This document shows, one piece after another, positions 1 to 9,291 of a DNA stretch of 54,297 nt. Below the pieces are notes generated by a model. The model was not told the origin of the DNA. It made no database searches and saw only the letters and a program-made list of their open reading frames with translations. How positions within the stretch are numbered: the stretch's first letter is position 1; every line of letters starts with the position of its first letter. Where the stretch lies: the NCBI RefSeq assembly GCF_009377175.1, contig NZ_VJZD01000033.1:1-54297 (forward strand), in the 5' to 3' direction. The stretch is from Streptomyces adustus. GTDB taxonomy: Bacteria > Actinomycetota > Actinomycetes > Streptomycetales > Streptomycetaceae. A program made the translations under genes and the position numbers.

Positions 1-414
1 ACGGTGTCCGCTCTCGCGCGTACCCGGCTCGCCAAGTCCGTGCACGATGCGGGATGGTCCGCGTTCGTCGGCATGCTGCAGTACAAGGCGGCCCGGCACG
101 GCCGCACCTTCGCCAAGGTGGACCGCGCCTTCCCGTCCTCCCAGGTCTGCTCGGCCTGCGGATTCAGGGACGGCCCCAAGCCCCTGCACGTCCGAAAATG
201 GACGTGCAGCGCCTGCGGCACCGTGCACGACCGCGACCACAACGCAGCCCGCAACGTCCTCTTCGAAGGACGCCGCATCGTCGCCACCGGACGGGTGGAG
301 ACGCTAAACGCCTGTGGAGCGCCGGTAAGACGGGCACATGTGCCCGCACAGCGCGTTGAAGCAGGAAGCCCCCGGAAGGGTCAGACGACCCAGGCCGGAA
401 TCCCTGGACTTTAG
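1..414 (+). pseudogene. tnpB: TnpB (OrfB) RNA-guided nuclease of an IS200/IS605-type element, C-terminal part only
   Basis: The frame is open from the window edge, so only about the last 137 residues are visible; whether the full gene is intact outside cannot be judged. The fragment holds the TnpB zinc ribbon as two CxxC pairs (CSAC near residues 47-50 and 69-72) followed by the RuvC-III motif DRDHNAARN. After this the translation drifts into low-complexity sequence, which is usual for TnpB genes whose 3' end doubles as guide-RNA scaffold. TnpB proteins are RuvC nucleases guided by an omega-RNA made from the element's right end, and they help retain the element after transposition. The neighbour is a glycosidase gene on the opposite strand whose stop codon lies inside the element end. 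Confidence 0.85.
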
Positions 415-431
415 GCCAGGGAGCACGTCAA
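300..431 (+). ncRNA. Probable omega-RNA scaffold and right end of the IS200/IS605-type element
   Basis: The sequence runs through the tnpB 3' end into a GC hairpin (ccctgg 402-407, ccaggg 416-421) and ends in gagcacgtcaa. This arrangement (zinc-ribbon end, short spacer, CCxxGG-CTTTAG-type hairpin, GTCAA) is what I recognise as the right end of actinobacterial IS605-family elements, and known omega-RNAs terminate there. The guide would begin in the flank at about 432, inside the 3' end of the GH3 gene. Limits of the RNA are inferred; no promoter is assigned. Confidence 0.4.
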
Positions 432-2986
432 TTGACGGTGATCGAGCCCGCGTAGCCGGCGTCGGCCACCGAGGTGCCGACGTAGACCGGGACCTTGCCG
501 GTGGGGGTGATCCAGCGGTTCTTGTCCTCGTCCCAGTAGGACAGCAGTCGTCGGCTGATCTCGATCGTGGTGGTGGTGCGTTCGCCCGGCTTGAGTGCAA
601 CGCGGGCGAAGCCTGCGAGGGTCCTGGCGGGGGTGTCGACCCGGGTGGGCAGGTGGCCGACGTAGACCTGGACGACGTCGGAGCCGGTGCGCTTGCCGGT
701 GTTGCGGACCTCGACGCTGATCTCGCCGGCGATGTCCCCGCGGCCGCGGCCGGTTACGCGGGCGTCGCGGTAGCTGAAGCTCGTGTACGACAGACCGTGG
801 CCGAACGGGAACAGCGGCTTGGCGGCGTGCTTGTCGTACCACTTGTAGCCGACGTAGATGCCTTCGTCGTAGGTGATGCTGCCGTAGGCGCTGTCGCTCT
901 TGCCGCCGGTGTAGGTGGAGGGGCCCTGCTGCTCGTCGGCGGGGAAGGTGACGGGCAGGCGTCCGCCGGGTTCGGCGTCGCCGTAGAGGATGTTGGCGAT
1001 GCTGGTTCCGGTGGCTGCGCCCTGGTACCAGGCCTGCAGCACGCTGGGGACCTTGGCGAGCCACGGCATGAGCATCGGGCCGGAGGTGTTCAGGACGACG
1101 ATGGTGTTGGGGTTGGCCGCGGCGACCGCCTCGATGAGCTGGTTCTGGTCGCCGGGCAGGGCGAGGTTGTCGCGGTCGAACGCCTCACCGCTGTAGTTGT
1201 TGACGAAGACCACGGCCATGTCGGCCTTCTTCGCCGTCGCCACGGCGTCGGGGATGAGCGACTGGGGCTGCCAGCACAGCTTCATGCTGGGGCCGTAGAA
1301 GCCGGCGTCCTTGGTGCTGTACTCGACGGTGATGTCGACGGCCTTGCCGCCGGTGAGCTCGATGACACCGCCGATCGCGCTCTCCTTGGGGCCGAAGAAG
1401 GAGTCCCACAGGAAGCGGGACTCATCGAGGAGGGTGACACCGTCGACGACGATCTTCGCGGCTCCGGACAGCAGGGTGTTGATCCGGACGAGTCCGGTGG
1501 TGGGCGGGGTCAGCTTTCCGGTCCAGCGGGCCGACCACTTGGCGGGCAGGTCGGCGATCGGGTTGCCCCAGCGGAAGTCGATGGTGGAGGTGACCGTGGT
1601 GGCCAGGGGGTCGCCGGACAGGCTCTCGCCGGAGAAGAACTCGGCCTTGAGGCCGGCCTTGCCGTCCGGCGTCGTGAACACGTCGCCCGGGATGACCGGC
1701 AGGGCCACGTCGCCGACGCTGCCCTGTGAGAAGAGGACGTTGGAGGCTCCGGCCTTGGCCTTGATGGCGTCCAGCGCGGTGGTAAAAGCGCCGGGGTCGA
1801 CGTAGGAGGAGCCCTCGACGCCCGTGATGGCGTCCTTGCCGGCCGGGCCGATGACCGCGATGGTCTTCTTCTTCGACAGCGGCAGCAGGCCGCGCTCGTT
1901 CTTGAGCAGTACGGTGGCCTGCTCGCCGGTGATCCGGGCGATGGTCTGGTGCGCGTCCGTGGTCACCACGGCGGCGGGCGTGGCGGGGACCGGGTTGTCG
2001 TAGGCGCCGGAGGCGAACAGGGCGTAGAGCGTGCGGCGGGCCGCGTCTCTGGTGCGGTCCTTGGGGATACGTCCGTCGGTGAAGGCGGCCTTGGGGGTGT
2101 CGGGGGTGAGGGCGGCGGAGTCGACGCCGGCGTTGAATTCCGCGACGCGGTCGCCCGAGGGGTAGTAGTCGGTGCCGAGGTAGCCCTTGAGGCCCAGGTC
2201 GTTCTTCAGGGCGCCGATGGTGTGCGGGTTCTCGCAGGCGAACACGCCGTTGATCCGCGGGTAGGAGCCCATGACGGACAGGGCGCCGCCGTCGCGGATC
2301 GCGTGCTCGAAGGCCGGGTAGTACACCTCGCGCAGAGCCCGCTCGGAGACCACGACGTCAAGGGAGTTGCGGCCTTCTTCCTGGTTGTAGCAGGTGAAGT
2401 GCTTCACCTGCGCGATGACGTCGTTCTTCTGAAAGCCCCTGGTGACCGCGGCTCCGATGAGTCCGCTCAGCAGCGGGTCCTCGCCGTAGGCCTCGGACTC
2501 GCGGCCGTTGCGCGGGTTGCGGTCGATGTCGACGGTCGGGCCGAGCAGGATGTTCCAGCTCTTGCCGCGGGCCTCCTTGGCGATCGCGTCGCCGTACTTC
2601 TCGGCGAGATCGGGGTCGAAGGTGGCGGCCAGGGCGTTGGGGGCGGGGAAGGCGGTGACGCCGGTGTCCCCGCGCAGGCCGTCGGAGGCGTCGACGCGGT
2701 TCATGACCGGGATGCCGAGGTGGGCCAGCGGCTGGTAGTCGGCGGGGTCGACGGCCGTCACCAGGACCACCTGCTCGTCGAAGGTCATGGCGTTCAGCAG
2801 AGCGTCGGCGCGGCGGGCCGCGGACTTGTTCTTGTCGCGCCAGGGCTGGTCGCCTGCGGCCGCGGCAGTGCCAGTGGCGGCAGCAGCCGAGGTGGGAAGG
2901 CCTATGGTCATCACCGCGGCTCCTCCCAGGGAGGCTACGGATACGGCGACGGCTTCGCGTCGGGTCATTCCTGCGGAACGGGTCAC
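428..2986 (-). CDS. Secreted GH3 beta-glycosidase with inserted PA14 domain
   Basis: 852 residues, GTG start preceded by AAGGAG at good spacing. The N-terminus has a twin-arginine signal (MTRREAVAV, then a hydrophobic run and an AAAA-rich cleavage region), so export by Tat is likely. The GH3 core is clear: KHFTCYNQEEGR, the RNPRNGRESEAYGEDP loop, and the nucleophile motif GTDYYPSG (usually SDW). A PA14-type carbohydrate-binding insert sits roughly at residues 440-560 (LKAEFFSGESL start), then the second GH3 domain ending with FPFGHGLSYT and a fibronectin-III-like C-terminus. It should cleave terminal beta-linked glucose, xylose or similar units outside the cell. It is the last gene of the transport/hydrolase operon. 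Its TGA stop lies in the adjacent IS right end, so the native C-terminus may have been altered. Confidence 0.9.
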   Translation of the reverse strand: MTRSAGMTRREAVAVSVASLGGAAVMTIGLPTSAAAATGTAAAAGDQPWRDKNKSAARRADALLNAMTFDEQVVLVTAVDPADYQPLAHLGIPVMNRVDASDGLRGDTGVTAFPAPNALAATFDPDLAEKYGDAIAKEARGKSWNILLGPTVDIDRNPRNGRESEAYGEDPLLSGLIGAAVTRGFQKNDVIAQVKHFTCYNQEEGRNSLDVVVSERALREVYYPAFEHAIRDGGALSVMGSYPRINGVFACENPHTIGALKNDLGLKGYLGTDYYPSGDRVAEFNAGVDSAALTPDTPKAAFTDGRIPKDRTRDAARRTLYALFASGAYDNPVPATPAAVVTTDAHQTIARITGEQATVLLKNERGLLPLSKKKTIAVIGPAGKDAITGVEGSSYVDPGAFTTALDAIKAKAGASNVLFSQGSVGDVALPVIPGDVFTTPDGKAGLKAEFFSGESLSGDPLATTVTSTIDFRWGNPIADLPAKWSARWTGKLTPPTTGLVRINTLLSGAAKIVVDGVTLLDESRFLWDSFFGPKESAIGGVIELTGGKAVDITVEYSTKDAGFYGPSMKLCWQPQSLIPDAVATAKKADMAVVFVNNYSGEAFDRDNLALPGDQNQLIEAVAAANPNTIVVLNTSGPMLMPWLAKVPSVLQAWYQGAATGTSIANILYGDAEPGGRLPVTFPADEQQGPSTYTGGKSDSAYGSITYDEGIYVGYKWYDKHAAKPLFPFGHGLSYTSFSYRDARVTGRGRGDIAGEISVEVRNTGKRTGSDVVQVYVGHLPTRVDTPARTLAGFARVALKPGERTTTTIEISRRLLSYWDEDKNRWITPTGKVPVYVGTSVADAGYAGSITVN

Positions 2987-3194
2987 GTCACGTCTCCTTG
3001 CGGCGGGAGGTGTGCTGGATCAACAGGTGGTGCGGGTGCTGGCCGCGGTTGTCGTCCTGTGCGGCCGAGTTCGGGAGGCGGCGCGGTGGAGCGGGCGGCG
3101 CCGGTGCCGTGGTCAGGACGGTTCCGACGCCGCCCGGGTGGGGCTTCTCCCGCCATCCGCGCTGGTGCGGGAGGCAGGTCGGCGGGAGAAGGGT

Positions 3195-5783
3195 TCAGGC
3201 GGCCTGGTCGCCGAGTGCGCTGCTGTCGATGCGGTGCTCGCCTGCGCCGACGGTGATCGGCGGGCATCCGGGCAGCTCCACCAGGCCCTGGCAGCCGTCG
3301 GGCACGGTGATGTGGGCGCTGATGCCGTTTGCGGTCTGTTCCCAGGCGATGGCGGCTGTGCCGTAGGGGGTTTCGTGGCGAGCCTTGGCCCAGGTGAGGC
3401 CGGCGCCGGGGCGGGGTCGGAAGGCGAGGGTGCGGTAGCCGGGCTGGGTGTGCTCGAGGCCGGCGACGGTGCGGTGAAGCCAGTCGGCGACGGCGCCGAG
3501 CGCGTAGTGGTTGAAGGAGGTCATGCCTCCGGGGTTGAGGGTGCCGTCGGGGCGCAGACTGTCCCACCGCTCCCAGATGGTGGTGGCGCCCATGGACACG
3601 GTGTAGAGCCAGGACGGGCACTCGGTCTGGGTGAGCAGCCGGTAGGCGACATCCAGGTGGCCGGAGGAGGTCAGGGCGTCGCAGATCAGTGGCGTGCCGA
3701 CGAAGCCGGTCGCGATCCGGCCGTCGTCTTCCAGGACCAGTTCGGCCAGTCGGTCGCCTGCGAAGCGGCGCTGTTCGTCGTTGCCGAGGAGGTCGAACAT
3801 CAGGGCGACGCAGTAGGCGGTGGGACTGTCGCTGGTCATGCGGCCGGAGTCGGCCACGTAGCGGGCGCGGAACGCGGCAGCGACCTCGTCGGCGAGACGG
3901 TTGTACGAGGCGGCGGCCGTCCGGTAGCCCAACTCGGCCGCGGAGTAGGCGAGGTGGCGGGCGGAGTGGGCGAAGTAGGCGGTGGCGACCAGGTAGCGGT
4001 CGGTGCGGGACGCGCCGGGGTCGTCCGGCGGCGCGATGGGGTCGAGCCAGTCGCCGAGTTGGTCGCCGGTGTCCCAGATGCGGTCCTCTCCGGCCAGCCT
4101 CTCCAGGAGATCCACCCAGGCGCGGCCCATCGGGTAGTGGCGGCGCAGGAGTTCCAGGTCACCGAAGCGCTGGTACAGGACCCACGGGGTGAGCGTGGCG
4201 ACGTCGCCCCAGGCGGCGCCGGGCTGGATCGGGGTCCACTGGGGGCCGCCGGGGATGACGGGGACGTACCAGGGGATGGTGCCGTCGGGCAGCTGTTCGG
4301 CGGCGACGTCGGCGAGCCAGGAGTCGAGCATCCCGACGCAGTCGTACAGGAAGCTGGCGGTGGGGGCGAAGACCTGGATGTCGCCGGTCCAGCCGAGGCG
4401 CTCGTCGCGCTGGGGGCAGTCGGTGGGCAGGTCGACGAAGTTCCCCCGCATGCTCCACACGACGTTCTCGTGCAGTCGGTTGATCTGCTCGTTGCTGCAC
4501 TCGAACCAGCCGGTGCGGCGCATGTCGGTGTGGTAGACGCGGGCGGTCACGCTTGCGCTGGTGAACTCCCCGTGCCAGCCGTCGACTTCGGCGTAGCGGA
4601 AACCGTGCAGGGTGAAACGCGGCTCCCAGACGAGGGGGCCGTTCCCGGCGAGGGTGAGGACGTCCGTAGAGGTCGCGCCGCGCAGCGGGCCTGTGGCGAG
4701 CTCGCCGTCCTGCAGGACTTCCGCGTGGCGCAGGGTGATCGTGGTGCCTTGGGGACCGTCGGCGGTGACGGCCAGCCGCCCGACCAGGTTCTGTCCGAAG
4801 TCCAAGAGGTAGGTGCCCTGCCCCTTGGGCGTGATGGAGACGGGTGCTATCTCCTGGGTACAGCGGACCGGGGAGGCTTTCGGAGCTATGAAGGTGTTCG
4901 GGTCGCGTTCGTGCACCGCCACCGGGGTCCAGCCGGTGTCCGCGTGGTGCGGGGTGGACCAGGCGGGGTCGTTCAGGCGGGCGTCGAAGGTCTCGCCCTC
5001 GTAGAGGCCGGAGGTGAGGATCGGGCCGACGGCGGCCTCCCAACTCCGGTCGGTGGCGATGACGGTGGTGGTGCCGTCGGGGTGTGTGACCTCGAGTTGA
5101 GCGATGAGGGCTTGGGTGGTGCCGTAGATGTTGCGCGTTCCTCCGTCGAAGCCGATTCGTCCGCGGTACCAGCCGTCGGCGAGGAAGGCTCCGATGGTGT
5201 TGGCACCTTCGGTGAGGTGGCGGGTGACGTCGTAGGTGTAGTAGCGCAGCCGCTGGCCGTAGACGGTCCAGCCTGGGGAGAGGGTGTCGTTTCCGACGCG
5301 TGCGCCATTGATCTCGGCTTCGTACAGGCCGTGTGCGGTGATGTAGAGCCGGGCGCGCACGACGGGCTTGCTCAACTGGAAGTCTCGGCGCACGCGGGCA
5401 GGGCGGCGGTCGCTGTCGGGGTCTTCCTCCCAGCCTGCGCCCACAGGCTGGGCCTGCCAGTCGGCAGCGTCGAGGAGTCCCGCCTCGACGGCGGCGGGCG
5501 GCGACCAGGCGGAGGGTTCGTCGCCGCTTGCCCAGGTGCGCACCCGGACGATGACGCGTTCACGGGAGGCCAGCGGCCGATCCGGCCACGCCACGAGGTT
5601 CTGGTCGCTGCCGGGGACGCGGCCGGTGCGGAACACGGAGCCATCTCGGGCGAGTTCGAGTTCGTAGGCGCTCTGGATCTCGCTGCCGGCGGGCAGTTGC
5701 CAGGACAGCCGCGGTTCGGGCGAGCCGATTCCGAGGCCGTCACGCAGGTGTTCGAACGTGACGAGGGCAGGCTGAAGCGACAC
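3195..5783 (-). CDS. GH78 alpha-L-rhamnosidase
   Basis: About 862 residues from a GTG start at 5783 that has GGAAGG ten bases upstream and gives the usual family start (MSLQPALVTFEHLR, then LGIGSPEPRLSW). A TTG at 5819 would add 12 residues but has no ribosome site. Domain order fits GH78: N-terminal Fn3-like domain, Bac_rhamnosid_N region (LYITAHGLYEAEING), concanavalin-like domain, six-hairpin catalytic domain with DCPQRDERLGWTGD and MTSFNHYALGAVADWLHR, and a C-terminal beta domain. No signal peptide is seen, so it probably acts in the cytoplasm on imported rhamnosides. It follows the two permease genes, which suggests the ABC system imports a rhamnose-containing oligosaccharide or glycoside. 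Confidence 0.92.
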   Translation of the reverse strand: MSLQPALVTFEHLRDGLGIGSPEPRLSWQLPAGSEIQSAYELELARDGSVFRTGRVPGSDQNLVAWPDRPLASRERVIVRVRTWASGDEPSAWSPPAAVEAGLLDAADWQAQPVGAGWEEDPDSDRRPARVRRDFQLSKPVVRARLYITAHGLYEAEINGARVGNDTLSPGWTVYGQRLRYYTYDVTRHLTEGANTIGAFLADGWYRGRIGFDGGTRNIYGTTQALIAQLEVTHPDGTTTVIATDRSWEAAVGPILTSGLYEGETFDARLNDPAWSTPHHADTGWTPVAVHERDPNTFIAPKASPVRCTQEIAPVSITPKGQGTYLLDFGQNLVGRLAVTADGPQGTTITLRHAEVLQDGELATGPLRGATSTDVLTLAGNGPLVWEPRFTLHGFRYAEVDGWHGEFTSASVTARVYHTDMRRTGWFECSNEQINRLHENVVWSMRGNFVDLPTDCPQRDERLGWTGDIQVFAPTASFLYDCVGMLDSWLADVAAEQLPDGTIPWYVPVIPGGPQWTPIQPGAAWGDVATLTPWVLYQRFGDLELLRRHYPMGRAWVDLLERLAGEDRIWDTGDQLGDWLDPIAPPDDPGASRTDRYLVATAYFAHSARHLAYSAAELGYRTAAASYNRLADEVAAAFRARYVADSGRMTSDSPTAYCVALMFDLLGNDEQRRFAGDRLAELVLEDDGRIATGFVGTPLICDALTSSGHLDVAYRLLTQTECPSWLYTVSMGATTIWERWDSLRPDGTLNPGGMTSFNHYALGAVADWLHRTVAGLEHTQPGYRTLAFRPRPGAGLTWAKARHETPYGTAAIAWEQTANGISAHITVPDGCQGLVELPGCPPITVGAGEHRIDSSALGDQAA

Positions 5784-5843
5784 AGCGGGGGAACCTTCCG
5801 TGAGGTGGGCGTGGGACAACCAGCGGGGCTGTGGGGTTGGTTG

Positions 5844-6761
5844 TCAGCCCTTGACGGCGCCGGAGGTGAGGCCCTTCATCACCTTCTGGTTGAGGAAGAG
5901 ATAGATCACCAAGGTGCCGAAGACGTTGATGCAGATGGCGGCGAACAGCGGGCCGTACTGGGTGGCGCCGAAGTCGCCGGTGAAGTTCAGCAGGCCGACC
6001 TGGATGGTGCGCAGGTCCTGGTTGTTGGTGAAGGTCAGTGCGATGAGGAGGTCGTTCCAGATGAAGAAGAACTGGACCAGGCCGACGGTCAGAATGGCGT
6101 TGCGGACCATGGGGACGCTGATGGTCCAGAAGGCGCGCAGGATGCTCGCGCCGTCGATGGTCGCCGCCTCGAACAGCTCACGCGGGACGGTCTTGTAGTA
6201 GGTGGCCATCATGAACACCGTCAGCGGCAGTCCGGTGCCGGTGTAGGTGAGGATCAGCGGCCACAGGGTGCCGGAGAGGCCTGCTTGGAAGTACACCGTG
6301 AACAGCGGGAGCAGGATCATCTGTGAGGGCACCATCATGCCCGCCAGGAAGATCAGCAGGGTGAGGCTGCGGCCTTTCCACACCATGATCTGGAGAGCGA
6401 AGCCGGCCGCGGTGCCCAGGAGCAGGATGAGGGCGAGGGCCGGCAGCACGGCGAGGAGGCTGTTCTGGATGTACAGGCCGATGTTGCCGGTGGTCCAGGC
6501 CTCGCCGTAGTTGCTCCACTCCCAGTGGGTGGGCAGGCTCCAGGTGGAGTGGTTGAGGTAGTCGTTGTTGGATTTCAGCGACGTGAGGAACATCCAGATC
6601 AGAGGGTAGATCTCGATGGCCAGCAGCAACGCGACGACGATCTTCACCCAGAGTCGGCCGATGCGGCGATGTCGCGGCGGACGAGGCGCGGCGGACGAGG
6701 CGGGCACCCGGCCACCACCGCTGGGAGCACCGGCGGTCTTCAAAGGCGTGTCGATGGCCAT
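5844..6761 (-). CDS. Carbohydrate ABC transporter permease, MalG type
   Basis: 305 residues. After a cytoplasmic Pro/Arg-rich N-terminus there are about six membrane segments, starting with VVALLLAIEIYPLIWMF. The EAA loop that contacts the ATPase is present (ELFEAATIDGAS followed by FWTISVPMVRNAI). It forms the inner-membrane channel with the partner encoded 4 bp upstream. CUT1-type family members of this kind are driven by a shared ATPase (MsiK) encoded elsewhere in streptomycetes, and no ATPase gene is present here. It is followed by the rhamnosidase gene in the same transcription unit. Confidence 0.9.
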   Translation of the reverse strand: MAIDTPLKTAGAPSGGGRVPASSAAPRPPRHRRIGRLWVKIVVALLLAIEIYPLIWMFLTSLKSNNDYLNHSTWSLPTHWEWSNYGEAWTTGNIGLYIQNSLLAVLPALALILLLGTAAGFALQIMVWKGRSLTLLIFLAGMMVPSQMILLPLFTVYFQAGLSGTLWPLILTYTGTGLPLTVFMMATYYKTVPRELFEAATIDGASILRAFWTISVPMVRNAILTVGLVQFFFIWNDLLIALTFTNNQDLRTIQVGLLNFTGDFGATQYGPLFAAICINVFGTLVIYLFLNQKVMKGLTSGAVKG

Positions 6762-6765
6762 GGGT

Positions 6766-7650
6766 TCAGCCCTTCGTGAGGTCGCGCCGCGAGACGCGGA
6801 AGACGACCAGGGTCACCAGCAGACATACGACGGTCAGCAGCAGGGCGATGGTGCTGCCGTAGCCGTAGTCGCCGTAGGTGAACGACGTCTGGAACATGTA
6901 GAGGGTCAGCGGTGTGGTCGCGTTGCCGGGACCGCCGTTGGTGAGCGCGACGATGGAGTCGAAGGCCTTGAGGGTGCCGTTGATGCTGAAGATCAGTGAC
7001 GACAACAGCACCGGGAACGACATCGGCAGGACGATGTGGCGGACGAGGCGCAGGCCGGAGGCTCCGTCGAGGCGCGCGGACTCCAGCACTTCCTCGGGGA
7101 TGTCGACCAGGCCGGCGAAGAGCAGGACGGCGTAGAAGCCCATGGACCGCCAGATGTCCATGATGATCAGGACCCAGAAGGCGTGCCCGGCACTGCCGAA
7201 CCAGTCGATCGATCCGATGCCGACGGCGTTCAGCAGTGAGTTGACGGGACCGGTCTGCGGTGCGACCTGGAAGAACTTCTGGAACAGCAGGCCGACCGCC
7301 ACGGTCGGCAGGACGACCGGGAAGAAGACCAGGGTGCGGACCAGTGCCGACGCCTTCTTGAGGAAGAAGACGTACAGCAGTGCCAGCAGGTAGCCGGCGA
7401 CGACCTGGCCGAGCGTCACCACGACCGCGTACTTGGCGGTGAACCACAAGGCTTCCCGTACGGCCGGGTCGGTGAACAGCCGATGGAAGTTGCCCAGGCC
7501 GTTGCCGGTGAACCCCTGGATCGTGTTGCCCTTGGTGAAGGAGTAGCCGAGGGACCACACCATCGGGACGAGCATGATCAGGGAGTAGACGAGCAGGGCG
7601 GGGCCCAGCAGGATCAGGACCGCTTTGCGGTCGCCGAGTACGCGGTGCAT
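6766..7650 (-). CDS. Carbohydrate ABC transporter permease, MalF type
   Basis: 294 residues, six predicted membrane helices (for example AVLILLGPALLVYSLIMLV at the N-terminus and IALLLTVVCLLVTLVV at the C-terminus). The EAA motif is EEVLESARLDGASGLRLVRHIVLP, typical of the first permease of CUT1 sugar importers. The gene starts 82 bp after the binding-protein stop and ends 4 bp before the second permease, so the three are surely one operon. Role: sugar translocation with the lipoprotein encoded by the preceding gene. Confidence 0.9.
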   Translation of the reverse strand: MHRVLGDRKAVLILLGPALLVYSLIMLVPMVWSLGYSFTKGNTIQGFTGNGLGNFHRLFTDPAVREALWFTAKYAVVVTLGQVVAGYLLALLYVFFLKKASALVRTLVFFPVVLPTVAVGLLFQKFFQVAPQTGPVNSLLNAVGIGSIDWFGSAGHAFWVLIIMDIWRSMGFYAVLLFAGLVDIPEEVLESARLDGASGLRLVRHIVLPMSFPVLLSSLIFSINGTLKAFDSIVALTNGGPGNATTPLTLYMFQTSFTYGDYGYGSTIALLLTVVCLLVTLVVFRVSRRDLTKG

Positions 7651-7732
7651 GAGTGAAGTCCAGTTCTTGAAGTTGCCTGCTGACGCGAGGTGGCTCAGGG
7701 CGCGGTGCGGGTGCTCCCTGAGCCGCGTCTCG

Positions 7733-9067
7733 TCACTTGCTGGACAGGGCGTCCTGAACGGTCTGCATGAACTTCTCGGGGCTCAGGCTGCCGTTGACCA
7801 GTCCGGCCGCGTTGGTCTGGCTGACCGTGGTGGCCTTCGTGGAGAACAGCGCCTCGAACCACAGCACGTTCTGCTTCGAGGAGCTGATGGTCTGGCGGAC
7901 CTGCCCGGCGACTTCGCTGGCGTCCTTGACGTCGGCGTTGACCTTGAAGCCTGAGATCGCGCCCTGGTCCTTCAGCGCGGTGCTGCCGTAGTTCTTGGTG
8001 ATGCAGGAGACCCAGTCGCCGGTGTTCTTGTCGAACGACTTGGCGCCCAGCGCGATGCCCAGGCCGACGTTGGAGGGGTACTGGTCGATGGAGCCGGTGC
8101 CGCCGGTGACCGCCGGGAACGGCATGAAGCCCACGTTGGCGGCGCCGACCGTGTCCTGCTTGGGGTCGGCGATGTTCGCCAGCGCCCAGCTGCCCATGTA
8201 GAGCATGGCTGCCTTGCCGGAGAGGAACTGGTTCATCGCCGTGTCGTAGTCGATGGAGCCCACGCCCTTGCCGAAGTAGCCCTTCTTGCCGAGCGCGGCT
8301 ACCTCCGCCGCTGCCTTCACGTACTTCGGGTCGGTCAGCTTGGCCTTGCCGTCGGCGACGTCCTTCAGCGCGTCCGGGCCGAGACTGCGGTAGAGGTAGC
8401 CGCTGATCAGCCGGGTCAGCGGCCATCCCTGCTGGCCGGACGCGGAGAACGGCTGAATGCCCTTGGCCTTCAGCTTCGCCGCTGCGGACGTGAGCTCGGC
8501 CCACGTGCCGGGCACCGCGATGCCGTTGGCGGCGAAGACCTTCTTGTTGTAGAAGATTCCCTCGATGTTGTACTCGTACGGCAGGACATCCAGCTTGCCT
8601 CCGTACAGCGCCTTGATGGTCGAGACCGCGGCCGGCTCCAGCTGGTCGTAGACGCCCAGCTTCTTCAGTTCCTTCTCCAGGTCGGCGACTTGGCCGGATC
8701 CGGCGAGCTGCTGGGTGAGGGCGGGCGCGTTGCCCGCGGCGAACTGCACCGGCAGCGCGTTCTGACCGGCGAGCAGCTGCAGCTTCTGGTCGAGGCTGGC
8801 CTGGGGAACGGTCTCCACCTTGAGCGGCTGGGCGTCCTGAGCCGTCTTGCAGGCCCCCTTGGACAGGGTCGTGAGCGCTGTCTTGACCGTGGTGTTCTCT
8901 GTGACGCTCAGGTAGCTGAAGTTCTTGGCCGGGGAGGCCGAGCCGCCTCCCGTCCCTCCGCACGCGGAGACGAGAACGACCATCGCAGCGGCGCTCGCGG
9001 TCATGCCGGCGAGGCGCGCCCTTCTGGCGGCGGACGAGTCGGTGATCACAGCATGGCTCCCTGTCAT
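7733..9067 (-). CDS. Extracellular sugar-binding lipoprotein of the ABC importer
   Basis: 444 residues. A type II signal peptide with lipobox LVSAC places the lipidated cysteine near residue 36, so the mature protein is anchored on the outer face of the membrane. The rest fits the SBP_bac_1/MalE-like fold (EYNIEGIFYNKKVFAANG, MNQFLSGKAAMLYMGSWALANI). It should deliver the sugar ligand to the two permeases encoded downstream. The promoter region is shared with the divergent lacI-type gene at 9292 and contains an AACGTT-centred site about 65 bp before the start codon. A degenerate second copy of part of this gene lies at 10440-10560. Confidence 0.92.
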   Translation of the reverse strand: MTGSHAVITDSSAARRARLAGMTASAAAMVVLVSACGGTGGGSASPAKNFSYLSVTENTTVKTALTTLSKGACKTAQDAQPLKVETVPQASLDQKLQLLAGQNALPVQFAAGNAPALTQQLAGSGQVADLEKELKKLGVYDQLEPAAVSTIKALYGGKLDVLPYEYNIEGIFYNKKVFAANGIAVPGTWAELTSAAAKLKAKGIQPFSASGQQGWPLTRLISGYLYRSLGPDALKDVADGKAKLTDPKYVKAAAEVAALGKKGYFGKGVGSIDYDTAMNQFLSGKAAMLYMGSWALANIADPKQDTVGAANVGFMPFPAVTGGTGSIDQYPSNVGLGIALGAKSFDKNTGDWVSCITKNYGSTALKDQGAISGFKVNADVKDASEVAGQVRQTISSSKQNVLWFEALFSTKATTVSQTNAAGLVNGSLSPEKFMQTVQDALSSK

Positions 9068-9123
9068 CGTTGAGCAAAGGCGTACGGCGAAGGCCTGCGG
9101 AGAGGATCAACGACGAAGAGAGT

Positions 9124-9141
9124 TTTGTATAACGTTCTCTA
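9124..9141 (-). promoter_or_regulatory. Candidate LacI-family operator
   Basis: Sequence ttgtataacgttctctac, centred on the palindrome AACGTT (9131-9136), lies between the divergent binding-protein and LacI genes. LacI-family operators have a central CpG. The same core, tataacgttct, recurs at 10597-10607 in front of the vestigial binding-protein copy, and a related gcaacgtttt lies upstream of the MFS gene at 13609-13618. Binding by the adjacent regulators is inferred. Confidence 0.5.
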
Positions 9142-9291
9142 CGCCGAAGTGGGCACAACAGTGCACGTACACCCAGCGCCCGTCAAGACATCCCACGGAA
9201 ACACCGCAGAAAAGCCCTCCACATCTGGCGCGCTCGCCCGGCCATGGTGTAGACCGTTGCACTCAGAAGCGAAGCTCAGGGGGCACAACGG

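Noticed and set aside
2787..6326. 1179-codon open frame on the plus strand
   Set aside because: Antisense shadow of the GH3, GH78 and permease genes; Val/Gly/Ala/Asp-biased without motifs.
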